64,000 bases of DNA from Cheilinus undulatus (GCF_018320785.1 NC_054866.1:38355000-38418999), one strand, 5' to 3'; numbered from the stretch's first letter, positions 12,403 through 25,030 are shown. Numbers and translations: made by a program. Notes: generated by a model not told the origin, from the letters alone.

Positions 12403-15400
12403 ATGTGTAGGACTTTGTCTCCCTGTGCCTGCTTTGCTGCCCTCTTAATTGTGATTTTTCTCTTATTCCTCCAGTGCTGCAGTGGAACACCGTCCAGCTT
12501 AGCACAGCATCAGAGCTGTTCGCAGACTTTGTTCACAGACAGAGAGAATGCAGAGAATTTTTCAGACACCTGTGGTCCTATCCACCCAGCTAAAGGAACT
12601 ACATGTTGTTCAAGGTTTCATGGTTCACCAGGACAACATTGCTGTGGGACAGAGGTCTACCAGCCTCATAACGAGATCTGTTGCAGTGGACAGAGGTGAT
12701 TATGCCTGTAAATACTGATGAAATACAGTGTAACTGTAACCATCATTTGTGAATAAGCTTGGTATGTTGGAGTGGTTTTATTTAGGAGTGGCTGTTTGAG
12801 AGTCTACAGTGTTTTTGTGCCTGCACATGAGGGAATAGACCATCTCAGACAAGGAGTGGTGCGGAAAAATTCTTTGTAGATAACTTCACAAAAGCCTCTG
12901 AGACTGGCAGACATTCCAGCAGCTTTCCAGGCCATTCTTTCCTGCTAACCTTTTACATGCACTCAGATACTGAGCCAAGAAATGTCTGTCTGGACCAGGC
13001 GGCTGTTAATTTGTCTGTGTACTCTTTTTATTTTCCGTGTCTTTGGCTGACTGTGTGTTGTCACAGGCTTATGTTCCGTCGTCTCCTCATCCAGATGTTT
13101 TCTGGTTTTCAACAGGAGCCAGACATCCAAGGTCATAAGTTTAGGTCTTGCTTTTTGTATTACTACATATTTGTACCACATTCAGCTGTTCTTTTTTCAG
13201 CTTGTAACCCTTAGGTCACAGATTTAGTTTTGAAAAAAAAAAAAAAAAACGACTGAAAAGTTTTTCAGTGTCGACGCATCGCTGCATTCATGTTTTCCAC
13301 TTATGAAAGCAGTGCAGTTGTCTCAGAACCTCTGTCATCACATGGTGCTAGATCAGGTGAATAGGGAGGGTGATCAAGCACTGTGATTTGTTTTTGGACC
13401 AGAAATTGCTTTACCTAAAGACTAAAGATGTCACTTATTGGAAGCATACACTAGTTGTGCGTGAATACCCAACACTCAGTGCAACTGTGAACCCCGTAGT
13501 TCTATCCTCATAAGTGCAGTCTCATTATTTTGTAAACGGGACGAGAGAGTGGGGAGGGATATGTGGCAAAGGGCCACAGGCTTGATTCGAACCCAGGCCG
13601 CCCGCCTACATGGGTCGTGCTAGGCCATCCACGCGCCCCCCCTTTCAAAATTTTTTCATCCATAGTTCTACTGCATGCTTCTTTAAAAAAGACAATTTAT
13701 TAATCACTTCAACTTTCTGAACCGGCCACCAGGCAGGGTACCAAGTTCAAAATGTCAAATGGGCCCACATAGTACAGTCTGGGTCTGTTAGCATCAGCAG
13801 TTTTAACTATTCTATTCTACACTGCACATCCCTCTGAAATGATCACATGCCACCTGGTACAAAACGCACTAGCTACCAACTGGTTTAAACAGTCGACATC
13901 ACATCATCCCAATCTTAGCATCTCTACACTGGCAGAGACAGAGTTAATAACTCTTTATGAGCCAGCCCGCAACCTTAAATTCTCCGGTAGGGGCTTCCTG
14001 GTCATTCCAAAGTCGAGACTTCACACTGAAAGTGACCGAACATTTTCCATCAGGGCCCCTCAACTTTGGAACAACCTACCTGAGGCACTGTAATGAGGGA
14101 GAAAAGTTGTTAAAAAGTGATGCAGCCAGCTGCTTCTCTCCGCAGGCACACAGAAAAAGAGAGTATGGCACACAGTTATGCACAGTTGGGGGAAAAAGGA
14201 GCAAATACCACAGCCCATCATATTTTCTAATGGATCATGTGTACCAATGAAAATGTCATAAATAGGGATGGGACCGAACACAAAGAAGAGTGGGTGTGAC
14301 GTTAGCCTGATAATACTCTATAGCGTGGCTAGCATTGAAAGCTAGCACTGCTAGCGCCATCGTTCCTCTTTGCAGATTAATATCATGCTTTGATATTTGG
14401 CCTCTTTTCACTTCGGGTGAGTAGTCATATGTGAGCTTAACCCTCGACAGCCCACGTACCACTTTATTTCCATTTACTACTTTGGAAAATTGTCATACCG
14501 CAGTCTTCCTACTATACGTTAACAGCTTAGCCACTGCTGAGCTTCTTATTGTTTACATCCAGTGAAGGGTTAGAGGGGAAGGCTACGGCCATTAACTGAA
14601 GCTACAGCGGTCTCTAGTGGCGGGAGGTTCATTAAAGAGCATTATAGACAGGGATTTCAAGCCTGAGCTCATTTAAAAAAAAAAAAAAAAAGATTAAAAA
14701 AATGAGAGGTAATTAGTTTAACCTACTAGTAAATCCCTACTTGAGTTATGCTATTCAGGGTAAGCATTGCTGTTTATAACGTAAACTCAGTTGTTGTTGT
14801 TTTTTGGATAATATTGATATTTTTTAGTAGTAGTTCAAATAAATTTGTTTGGAATACATTTAAATTCAGTTCTTTTTTTTTTTTTTGCTTTTTAATAAGA
14901 GGAGCTTGGTGGTTTACTACAGCCTCATGTAACCTCACACATTATACCAAAAACAATAATAATTGTAAAAAAAAAAAAAAAAAAAAAAAAATATATATAT
15001 ACACACATATTTATCGGAATCAGATTGGAACTGGAAAAAGGTGGATCGGTGCATCCCTAATCATAAACAATAATGAGCCATGTCTGTAAGACATGCTTCC
15101 GTGTTGCACAATCTCATCTGAACAGATTTTTGATGTTAAAACAACATAAAAATGTAGTTAAAACCTCTATGACAAAAACCTACTTGTTACAGATAAACTC
15201 AGGTTTACATCATGCTCAGCCACATAAAAACAGTTAATGGGTCAGGCTGGAAGAGAACGGGCACAGTGCTCAAGAGGTGCCAGACTGGAGTTTATGGGCC
15301 AAATTTGAGCCCCACTTATTGTTCAATATTCCACCCATTACAGTATAATTTTGATTTTTTTCTGTTTGTTTTTCTTGGAAACTGTATTTTAGGTTTTCTA

Positions 15401-17283
15401 TATGGATTAATAAGAGTATACACAAGGAAAGTCTGTTTTCCCCCAGTCAGTTTGGGTGGGAAAATTGCAGAAGTGGATTGGCCTAGGCCCATAAGGCCCA
15501 CCCATAACACTGCCACTGCTGGCCACTCCTGTTTTGTTGAAGTTTTCTTTACTCCTAAGAATCTATTTCCTGACCTATTCTCACAACATAGCCCCCCTTC
15601 TTGTCTCATCTGTCTTTAAATTATCAAATTAATAAAAATAGTAACTTTTAATCTCACTTCCTTAATGTGAAATTATCTGATATATCTGTGTGTCCACTCA
15701 GGCATCGCAGACAAGATAACTGGCACTGCTGTGGAGTTCACTCCTATAACATTATGAACAGGCGGATAAAGTGCTGCGGAGGGACTGTCTACATCCTGGC
15801 ATCTGACAGGTCTGCAGAAAAAGCTCAATGCTGTGGATCCATCCTCCTGAAACCATCGGTAGGTTCTCTAATACACATCATTATCTTTATCATATCTAAA
15901 TCTTAAACGCAAGTTTACACTGTATGCTAGGAGGACTACAGCTAGCTGGATAAAGTTACAAAAGACCTCTTAAAAGCTTCTAAATGGATTTTATCATATC
16001 GTCAGTACAAACCAGTAGTACAGACTGTAGTTTATACAAATATAAAGAGCTTTGAGGAATGGCACAGATTCTGGCACCAAAAAGAACAAAACATGGAGAG
16101 ATGTCCTTAATAACCTACAAAGTTTAAAAAGATTATGTAGAAGAGCAGAGAGGAAGTGGAAGAAGAAAAAATTACACATTCACTATCTATACATGAAAGA
16201 ACCTCTGACTTCCTTTAACAAACAGGTGAAAGAAGCAAGAGCCAACTACTTCTCTAACCTGATCACAAACAACCAGAACAACTCACAATACCTATTTAAT
16301 ACCATTAATAGACTTATCAACCCCCTCCCCCCGAGCCTTCCAGGCTTCCTTAAATGCTGACTGTGAAATGTTTTTATTCTTTTTTTTAAGCGAAAAATCA
16401 TCAATATCCGTTCTAATATTATTCCGCTGACAGCAACGCACCATTCCTATGATTATCCTGTCTAATATGATTTATTTAGCCACTTTCTCTCCCTGACCTC
16501 ATAAGTACTGTGGCCCACATGCATTCGACCTTCAGCCCTCTGGACATTTACCCACCTCACTCCTGAAAAGGGTTATTGGCACTATTGGCCCCAGCCTTTT
16601 AGATATCCTTAACTGCTCCCTCACTTCTGGCTTTGTCCGCCATTACTTTAAACAAGAAAGTACAGAAAAGGTAGAAACCTTGGTATTATTTTTAATTCTT
16701 AACTCAACTTCAATTCACGTATCAGCAGACTCATTAAATCCTGTTATTTCCACTTAAGAAACATTAGTAAGATCAATTAACTCTGTCTTTCCCCGATCTA
16801 CAAACACTCATTCACGCCTTTGTTTTTTCACAGCTTGACTACTGCAGTTCTTTATTTACCTGCATTAGTCAGTCTGCAATGGCTCCAACAAGTTCAGAAT
16901 GCTGCTGCTCGGATTTTAACAAACACAAACTGTAGGTCCCACATCACCCCAATCCTTTCTTCTCTCCATCGGTTGCCCATAAAATATAGATTTGATTTTA
17001 AAATCCTTTTATTACCATTTAAAGCACAACACCATCTGGCCACTCCCTACATCACTGAGCTCTTAACTCCCTATACCCTAAATTGTAATTTAAGATCCCT
17101 CAGAGCCCTTTCATTTGCTGTTCCCAGGTCCAGACTGGCTACCAAAGGTGACCGGGCATTTGCCACTAGAGCCCCTAAACTCTGAACTCCCTACCAGAGG
17201 ATATAAGGCTAACACACTCACTTCCCATTTTCAAATCTATGCTTAAAACTTATTTATATAGGAAAGCTTTCTTTAATTGAAAA

Positions 17284-17315
<32 letters not shown>

Positions 17316-20300
17316 TTAATGTATACCAGATTGGCCAATGCTATTTAGTATACGGGGGCTCATTTGTTACAGACATCTGGCCCACACTGCATCACAGCTC
17401 TTTAGTCTGTCCAGTGGCAGAGCTTGCAAGTCAGCCAACAAAATAAAAATGTTAAAGCCCATTACACACAGATAGAGAGCAGAGAAGAGAGGGAGTAATG
17501 TCTCATGGTCCTTAAAGGTTCTTCTTTACATCTCAACCTGCAAACTTGCGTTCAGTTCTCCTTGGTAAACATTCGCATCATGCTTTCTGAACAGTATTTA
17601 TTTCCTGAAATTAAACATCATGGCCTGGAACAAGTGAGAGTTCATTATAATTTTCATCAAATAGGACAAAAATAATTGATTGAAGTAATTTTGGATGTAA
17701 TTCTAAATAGTTGTTGTGCTGTGATCACAAGTCCTCAGAAATCTTAGGTATTTGATCCTGGGGTAAAGAATAGATGCCTAGCCCCTAAACTCTTCAGGAA
17801 CGGGGTCACCAGAGGTCTTCCAGAAAACAAAGAATATTTTCAAGTGATTTCAAATTGTACATTTAAAAATGTGCATAAGATTAAATAACAATATAATACA
17901 AAAAACTCATAATGCAAAATGCATGTTTGCATTCAACTATTGAATATGCACAGCTGTGTTCATCTATGCCTCAACCACCTGCAGATACAGTGGGGGTCCC
18001 CGGTCTCTGGCACCTTTATTTGGGGGTCGCGGGGTGAAGTTTGAGAACCCTGATTAAGATTACCAGTCAGGATGCAATGAGAACACTCACTAATTAGGTT
18101 GATCTAAAGGTGACATGCAAATTTTTTTCCTTTCTTTTTTTTCAACAACCAATCGATAAGTTGTTGCATGGATGTAACTTCAGTTTACAAGAACTTCTTT
18201 GATTGTCTACAGCTTTGACATAAAGATGAAGAAAATATCATCCTTTTTTTCTCCATGAGTGGAGCCATCTCTTTTTGGGTCCCCCAACTGAATGGCTGCA
18301 GTAAAGGTCTTAATATCCCGCTCCTCCATGGTAACATATGGAACATACAGTTGATTTGAAATCAAAACATACTGTATTTTAAATGAATTGCTGAAGTTTC
18401 ATTGTAATTATTATTTGATGCTATATAAAGGAGTAAAATGACGGTATTGACACTTTTTTTCAACAAACACATCTCCTGTAGTGTTTTTTAGCTGAGTCAA
18501 AGGAGAATGAAACAAACAGGAATCTCATTCAACCTTACATTAACGTCTAAAACAGCTGTTGTCAGAGCTGTCCATGTGTAGCTACATTAGCGGGATGCAT
18601 CCCTAACGGGCAGTGTAAACAACCTGTGAGAAAAGTATCTTCAAACTCTGAGAAAAAGAAGCACAATCTTAACCCTTTTGTTCTATTCATGACTGGTATG
18701 CTCTATATTCAGGATGTTTGCTGCTCAAGTGAACACAAGGAGGTGCTATACTCTGCCAAGACAGGATTCAGATGCTGCGGCCACCTCTATTACAACACAT
18801 CCCTGTGGTCATGCTCTGCAGAGAAAACAAACAAACAAAAACAAGGACAGCATGAGCGCAGGTTGATTAAAGGTCAGTCTGGCTTTTCTTGTGACTTAAT
18901 CTACCCCCTTTCCTTAGAGATGACATCCATCAATCCACTTTGTTCTACAAAGATGTTCAGCATTTTACTTAAGTGTCATAACTAGTATTTGAATATGGAG
19001 CAGGAATTACAGGATTACTCATGACAGGAAACACAGGTGATTCAAGGTCTAGATTAACACTGATAGCAAAATACAGCAATACATCAATAACTGATGGACC
19101 ACAAGATAATCATATGAAGGTACACCACAACATCTGATTAACTGAAGAATGTAAAGTAAAGTTAAGTAGTATTGTAAAGCACCTGATTAATGTATTTACT
19201 GTCTGCAGTTTGGTGTCATTTTCACCTCTTGGCATACTTTGTCCAACATAACCCAGCAGTCATCCTCTTCTTTATCCCAGTAACTTATGTTCACATAAGC
19301 CTCATTCATGTTAGACAGAGAAAAAGGAATGTAGTGTGTCAGATTTGCAGGCAAATCAGGCAGGAGTGCTCTATTGTTGAATTAAACTGTCATATTTAGC
19401 ACCAGGAATGTCACAATTGTATCATATAAGCTAGGATGGTCATATGTTGTCCTGTCTACAGTGCACTCAGAAAGTATTCAGACCCCCTTCACTTTTGTAG
19501 ATTTCATGTTGCATGCTGGTTGCTACGGTCATTAAAAGTCATGATTAGTCTTATTAGCGTCCAATCAGAGAGTGATATCCAATAAAGAGGGTGTGTCTTT
19601 CATGTTCATCAACAGCCTTTTGTTCCATGACAAAAACTAGACGCAAACTAACAAAAATAGATCTGTGATGACTAAAACTGACAAAAAAGAAGTTCAGTTT
19701 TTTCAAGATGACTAAAACTAGACTAAAATGTAATCTAAATAAATCTGTGATATTTCTCCACTATGGGTAAATCTATCAAAAAACAATACATCTATTCTGC
19801 CTCTCAGCTGCAGAGAGCAGGGACCCCAGGTTTGGCAGGGTGCAGAGAACACACTATCATGACTTGGTACCAGATTTAGACAAAAACAACAAAGTGTTAG
19901 GACTAAAAGTAAGGATTAAAATGTGAGGACTTTTATGGACTAAAAATAGACTAAAATGTTCTTGAGTTTTTGTTGACTGAAACTAAACTAAAACTAAAAA
20001 AGGTAGGAATGACTAAAATGTGACTAAAACTAAAATGCATTTCATTTAAAGACTAAAACTAAGACTAAATTAAAAATAGCTGCCAGAATTAACACTGCTA
20101 AAAGAGTTCCAGGAGGTCTGCTCTCATGTGTCTCTGCTCAAAGGTCTTCAAATCTGGTGTTGTAAATTAGCATTCGCTACAAACACTATGATACTTGTAT
20201 GGGGTGCCTGTTCTCAGTTGTCTGTATTTATTGTATCTGTCCCTAATAAATAAACTTAAATAATAATAATAACCTCAGCCTTTAATTCTTGGTCTTCAGA

Positions 20301-21443
20301 CCAGCTAAGGGTGTTAGGGATGGCCTTTGAGATGGCGGGTCAGAAACTACTTGGAGTTTGACCAAACATAGAGCCAGAGCTACAATGAAGTGGTTTAGAT
20401 TGAAGCATATTCATGTGTTAGAATTGTCCAGTGAAAGTCTGGACCTAAATCCCATTGAAAATCTGTGGCGAGACTTGAAAATTGCTGTTCACAGATGCTC
20501 TCTATCAAATCTGACTGAGCTTGAGCTTTTTTGCAAAGAGGAATGGGCATATGCAAAAATTTCTCATGTTCCACTTAACACTTTAACAGCTTCGGCATAT
20601 CTGTTCTGTTTTTTAATATATGGATTAAAAAATGATTTCTGAAAAAAAAAAAAACAAAAAAAAAAAAAAATTCAGACAAATCAGGGAAATAATCATCCAA
20701 TGAATCGATGATTGAAATAATCATCAATACTGACAAAAGACTGCAAAAACACTTGACATTTAGCTCAGGCTCCTCCCACTTTTTCTATACTTATGTCAAT
20801 GTGATTAATCATTTTTTAATGTTAAATTAATTAGCAAAATTGTCTTAAATTCTGTTTTCACAGTCATGATAGGGTACTAAGTGTAGATTAATGAGAGTTA
20901 AAATAAATTTATTTGACTGTAGCATCAGGTTGCAACATACCATAATAAAAAAATGAACAGTCTGAATACCTTCTGAATATACCGTATATTTTGTCACACT
21001 CTTAACATGAATCCAAAAGAAATGTGTTAATTTTTTCTTTTTCAGGGTGCACCTTTGTATCACTGGTCAACCTGAATGAATACAATCTCTGTGAAGAAAG
21101 TAAGATGTCACCTTCATATGAACTGAGAAGTGTAAGTGAATTTTTGTGGATTTGAGAATAAAACATGTTTACATGTCCCTGTTTAGTAAACGTGGGCATC
21201 GTGGACAGCGTGTCTCTGCACAGCATTGTGTTCAGCAGTGTGGTGATAATCTCTGGAAGAAATTCTGCTGCGAGGCCTCTCCCCTCCACACACATCATGA
21301 GAACACCTGATCACTGCAGCTTCCCTAAACTGATCCCTGGGCAGACCTACTTCTTCAATCACACCGATATCTTCACTGATTTCTACCATGACTCCCTTCT
21401 CAAGTCCCTCCATTTTATTTTTTCTAAGTGTCATCATCCTTAA
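12403..21443 (+). CDS. Galaxin-like secreted cysteine-pair protein
   Basis: Five exons at 12403-12695, 15702-15858, 18713-18872, 21046-21099 and 21187-21443 join in frame (phases 2, 0, 1, 1) to 921 nt, or 306 residues plus stop. All introns are GT-AG. The start gives a signal-peptide-like N-terminus, with Arg3, a hydrophobic core at about residues 11-23, then CCSG. Cys-Cys pairs follow at about residues 68, 80, 93, 107, 122, 141, 153 and 171, often as CCG followed by a V/L-Y word. This is the repeat pattern of galaxins, first known from coral skeletons. One expected later pair has decayed to WSCSAEK. The last 100 or so residues lack the pairs and resemble an NTR-like tail (low certainty). A possible N-glycosylation site is NFS at residue 52. 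A role in extracellular matrix is inferred only. Caution: the signal-peptide codons also form a pyrimidine tract ending in CTCCAG at 12474, so a 3' splice site there, with an upstream first exon, is possible. Confidence 0.72.
13536..13645 (-). mobile_element. tRNA-like SINE, copy 2
   Basis: It carries the same B box as copy 1, on the minus strand (complement of 13584-13593), with the same neighbours: the CGGCAAAGGAC-like and GGCCGCCCGC stretches. It is shorter than copy 1. It lies in intron 1 of the galaxin-like gene, antisense to it. Confidence 0.55.
13830..14100 (+). mobile_element. L2-like LINE 3' fragment
   Basis: The frame at 13839-14093 encodes the tail of an L2/CR1-type reverse transcriptase polyprotein. 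Its marks are LITLYEPARNLKFSGRG, VIPKSRL, then DRTFSIRAPQLWNNLPEAL, a very characteristic ending. No upstream reverse transcriptase core is present. It lies in intron 1 of the galaxin-like gene. Confidence 0.75.
14263..15059. mobile_element. Non-autonomous hAT element, 797 bp
   Basis: The ends are TAGGGATGGGACCGA on the left and TCGGTGCATCCCTA on the right, an imperfect terminal inverted repeat. The flanks are GTCATAAA (14255-14262) and ATCATAAA (15060-15067), an 8-bp duplication with one mismatch, as expected for hAT insertion. The interior holds long A and T runs and an AT microsatellite near 14969-15009, and no transposase. It lies in intron 1 of the galaxin-like gene. Confidence 0.75.
16040..17320 (+). 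mobile_element. L2-like LINE, two blocks
   Basis: The block at about 16080-16400 encodes the region between endonuclease and reverse transcriptase (WRDVLNNLQSLKRLCRRAER, FNKQVKEARANYFSNLI). The block at about 16640-17270 encodes the C-terminal part (LQQVQNAAARILTNT, HITPILSSLHRLPI, DRAFATRAPKL). The sequence between them is missing or scrambled. The element ends in an ATT microsatellite at about 17283-17316, the usual tail of fish L2 elements. It lies in intron 2 of the galaxin-like gene. Confidence 0.8.
17785..18052. mobile_element. hAT MITE-like fragment
   Basis: The right edge (GTTTGAGAACCCTG) matches the usual end of hAT MITEs of the GTGGTTCTCAAAC type. It is preceded by a GGGGGTCGCGGGG stretch also usual for that group. 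The left end is not clear and no duplication was read. It lies in intron 2 of the galaxin-like gene. Confidence 0.4.
19459..20984 (+). mobile_element. Tc1-like element with rebuilt interior
   Basis: The left end CAGTGCACTCAGAAAGTATT and the complement of the right end (CGGTATATTCAGAAGGTATT) form a terminal inverted repeat of at least 25 bp. TA flanks both sides (19457-19458 and 20985-20986). Only the last third of a Tc1 transposase survives, at 20358-20570 (SLDLNPIENLWRDLKIAVH, with the catalytic Glu). The front is replaced by sequence full of ACTAAAA words. It lies in intron 3 of the galaxin-like gene, and its right end is only about 60 bp before exon 4. Confidence 0.78.
19630..20095. repeat. 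ACTAAAA-rich repeat tract
   Basis: The words GACTAAAAC, ACTAAAATG and close variants recur many times at irregular spacing, mainly at 19655-19745 and 19905-20070. This gives a strongly A-rich, G-poor + strand. The tract replaces the front of the surrounding Tc1 element, so it probably arrived as a second insertion. I cannot name the family. Confidence 0.55.
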
Positions 21444-21757
21444 GCCTCACAGGTAAACCTGTACGTGGCAGAATCAGTGACATTTAACAGGAAAAAGCTT
21501 TCATTCTCTAGTTATTCACTGCAAATGAACTAACACTGCCTTACTAATAACTCATTCGGAACATTCTGATGTTACACTACCAACTGCAATACTTTATGAT
21601 GCTTAGTGTTTTGACAACTCCATAGCTCTGAGTCAGCCATGATTCATAGTTACTGATGCAATGTATCTCATTTAGAAGAATGAAAGTAGAGCACTGATGT
21701 TTGGATCACTCGGGAAAAGCCTCAAGTAAATGAAAACCAGTAGCTTTTGATGCTTTT

Positions 21758-21763
21758 AATAAA
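21758..21763 (+). other. Possible poly(A) signal, galaxin-like gene
   Basis: This is the first AATAAA after the stop codon, about 315 bp downstream, which is a plausible 3' UTR length. No other support. Confidence 0.35.
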
Positions 21764-22199
21764 GAGACGAGGTTTACAGACTCAGAGGAAATTCAGTGCA
21801 TAGCTAAATCACTGGTAGAAACAATTTCTGCCAACTCCAGCAGGACCAAAGCTAAAACCAAAGGTCAAAATGATGCTCTTTTAAGCTTTAATTCAGTTCC
21901 AATGACTGTACAAAAAGGAGAAAGTGAAAGCTTTTCTCTTTGCAGATTTAATGTAGCTGACTTTTTGTTATGGCTGTTACATGTAAGAATGTCAATTTCT
22001 ATATAAGCTAAACAGCAAGTAGCTAATATATTTGATGTGTTTTAATATATTTGGCAACTTTTTGCACAAGTCCTGAACTATTACATACACAACATGTATC
22101 TGGATTACATATATGCTATATTGGCCTACACATGAAAGCTATATAACCAAAAGGTTTTACTGTGCCTTAAATAAATTCCTACATTACAAGTTCTGTTGT

Positions 22200-22920
22200 C
22201 TCTTTACAGATAAAAACAAGTACAGTAACACAACAGATAAAAGGTAACAGTATAAAATGGGACAAAGTGATTACAAAGAATAGACTGTCCTGAACAGGTG
22301 AGTTTTGAGTCTAGATTTGAAGAGAGAGAGAGTCAATGTTTAGGACGTCTGGTGGGAGATGGGGATTGTGCATTGCCTTGAATGCATACCGGAGGATTTT
22401 GAATTCTATTCTGAATTCAACAAGGAGCCAGAGGAGTTGCTGTAGTTGCTGTTTTGATGATGATATGAGCAGCTGAGTTCTGAACCAGTTGAAGTTTATG
22501 GAAAGATTTGAGGGACACCAAAGAGGAGAGAATTACAGTAATCAATGTGGGAGGTAACAAGGCTGTGGATGAGAATAGAAGTGGAATGGGGGGTGAGGGA
22601 GGGGCGGAGGCGATTGATGTTGCGTAGATGGAAATATACAGACTGGGTAATATTATTGATGTGGGCTTGGAATGATAGAGAGCTGATGAGGATGACACCC
22701 AGACTCTTAACCTGAGGGGAGGGGGAGAGTGAGGAGCCATCGATTATGAGGGAGAGACTTTCAGCTTTGGATAAAGTGGATTTGGTGCCAATGATGAGGA
22801 TTTTGGTTTTATCACTGGCTGTATGCTTAATTGCAGCTTGGTGCACTCTGTGTAAGCTTAGAGGTTGGTGTAACCAAATCAAACAGATTAGACTAACTTT
22901 ATTTATAACCAGGTAGTGCA
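22200..22920 (-). mobile_element. L2-like LINE fragment (minus)
   Basis: On the minus strand, frames at 22496-22921 and 22417-22740 overlap across a frameshift. They encode the end of an L2-type reverse transcriptase: [49 protein letters not shown], then KLQLVQNSAAHII. Further down, the FKSRLKT-like C-terminal tail is readable to about 22280. Shifts and stops show it is dead. Confidence 0.8.
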
Positions 22921-23659
22921 CTCAGCAGCTGATGTTTTTCCTTTGAATGTGTTCTCTGTAGTGTATCATACTGTTTGGAAACAGACTGTTTTGAATTTAT
23001 CAGTACTGTACATTCGTCTGTAAACTGTATGTTACATGTGATCCGATTTTCAGGTAAATATATTTTCAAAATACTCTTTCTTTTGATATTGCACATTAAG
23101 AAATACATTTATGCATGCATTTTCTTATGTATTACAGGATTTCTTTTGACAAAATAAAACAGTGATAAATATGCATTATGGGCCACGCTTGGGTTTTTTG
23201 TTTTCTTTTTATTGTGTTAATTTTACCCTCACACTGCAGACTCACTGATGTGTTGTTTGTACTAGCACCAACAAATAAAGATGACTGGTATGCAATCAAG
23301 TAGACATGCTTTTCGTAATTAATTTTAGTTTTTTTTTACTTTCAGCATTTAAATCCAGCTGTTTTCTAATGTTAAAACCATAACAATTGATACAGATATC
23401 TAACTGATACATCAACAATTAGATTGCCAGTATTCTCTGTGAGGCAGGGCGATCAGTTATCAGGGATAAAATAAAGAATAAACTGTGCTTCTTAACTCAA
23501 CAATGAGTAAAAGAAAACAGTTGAGATTAGACAAATATGATTGGCCCTAAATTTTAATCCTGGCCAACTGCCATCCTTTTCATTTGATTCTTTGTGAATA
23601 AACTAAAGTGGATACCTCTTTAGATGGCCTGTACATTATATGACTTGTATCTGTAAAAT

Positions 23660-24780
23660 GTAAATAAAAACATAGAGCAATAATTTGCAAATCTCATGAA
23701 CCCATATTTTCATTCAAAATAGAACTTAAACATATCATATGCTGAAACAGACAATATCAGTTCAAGGAAAACATTAGCACATTTTTAATTTGATGGCAAC
23801 AACACAACTCAAGAAAGTAGTGACAGGTTGACAACAAGCTGGTAAAGTAAGTGGTGCTAATGAAAAACAGCAGGTGGATCATTTTGCAACTAACTGGGTT
23901 AACTGGCAACAAGTCGGTAAGTATGACTGGCTATAAAGGACTGGTCTTCTCAGAAGTACAAGTCCTGAACATCAATTGCAAAGGATAAGGCTGAAGGTTA
24001 ATATTGGATGCTTGTGCTCGTCAGGCTCTCAGGCAGCACAGCATTAAAAACAGGCATGATTCTGCACTGAAAATCACTGCATGGGCTCAGAACACAGTTC
24101 GCCGTGCCATACATAAATGCAAGTTGAAGCTTTAGCCATATGTGCTGTCCTGTCTTGAGGCCAAAGTTCATTTAAAATGGACTGAGTCAAAATGGAAAAC
24201 TGTTCTGTGGTCAGATGAATCAAAATTTTAAATTCTTTTGGGAACCAGGGATGCCGTGTCCTGTGGATTAAAGAGGAGAGCAACCATCTAGCTTGCCTCC
24301 ATCTCTGATGGTATGGGGTTACATCAGTGCCAATGGCATGGACAGCTTACACATCTGGAAAGGCACTATCAGTGCTAGCAAGTATAAAGTATGGAGGATT
24401 TAGAGCAACATATGCTCCCATCGAGACAACATCTCTGTCAGGGAAGGCCTTGAATATTACAGCAAATTATGCTAAACCACATACCACATCCATCACAAAA
24501 GCATGGCTTCACAATAGAACGGTCTGGGTGCTGAACTGGCCTGCCTGCAGTCCAGTCCTTTCACCAATAGCGAACATTTGGTGCATCATTAAATAAATAT
24601 CCAGCAAAGAAGACCCAGGACTGTGAGTAGCCAGAATCCCACATCAGATAAGAATGGGACAACCTTCCTCTTCTAAAACTCCAGCAACTGGTCTCCTCAT
24701 TTCCTCCTCAACTGGTCTCCCCCTCTTCTTTGTCAAAAGAAGAGGGGATGCTACACAATGTTTAACATTTTCATGTAACA
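23660..24780 (+). mobile_element. Tc1-like relic related to 44516-46074
   Basis: The sequence is homologous, in the same orientation, to the Tc1 copy at 44516-46074. Examples are TTTGCAAATCTCATGAACCC near the left, then LRLSGSTALKTG-like and CKLKL pieces, AHLKWTES-like text before the first catalytic region, and LNWPACSPVLSPIANIWCI at 24520-24590. The catalytic Glu of the family PIENIW word has become Ala. Both termini are eroded. Confidence 0.72.
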
Positions 24781-24829
24781 GCTTGTGGGTTATATCAGGG
24801 TCATCAAGACAGGTTCATCTGCAAACATA

Positions 24830-25028
24830 CAGTGCCGTGAAAAAGTATTTGTGCCCTTTCTGATTCCTGATTTTTTTTTTTAATTTTCTTTTTTTTTTTT
24901 GCGTATTTATCATACTTAAATGTTTCAGATCATCAAACCAATTTCAATATCTCACAAAGGCAACCCAAGTAAATACAAAATGCAGTTTCTAAATGATGAA
25001 AGGGGGCCAACACTTTTTCGTGGCACTG
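24830..25028. mobile_element. 199-bp MITE with TA duplication
   Basis: The left end CAGTGCCGTGAAAAAGTATT and right end ending CTTTTTCGTGGCACTG are inverted copies of each other. TA flanks both sides (24828-24829 and 25029-25030). The interior is AT-rich with two T runs and no coding sequence. This fits a Tc1/mariner-type MITE. It lies just after the Tc1 relic. Confidence 0.85.
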
Positions 25029-25030
25029 TA

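Noticed and set aside
14748..15089. 113-aa frame with Phe and Lys runs
   Set aside because: It is created by T and A homopolymers inside the hAT element at 14263-15059.
15212..15619. 135-aa plus-strand frame before galaxin-like exon 2
   Set aside because: It is not in frame with the flanking exons, has no cysteine-pair pattern, and overlaps a minus-strand frame. Intron sequence is more likely.
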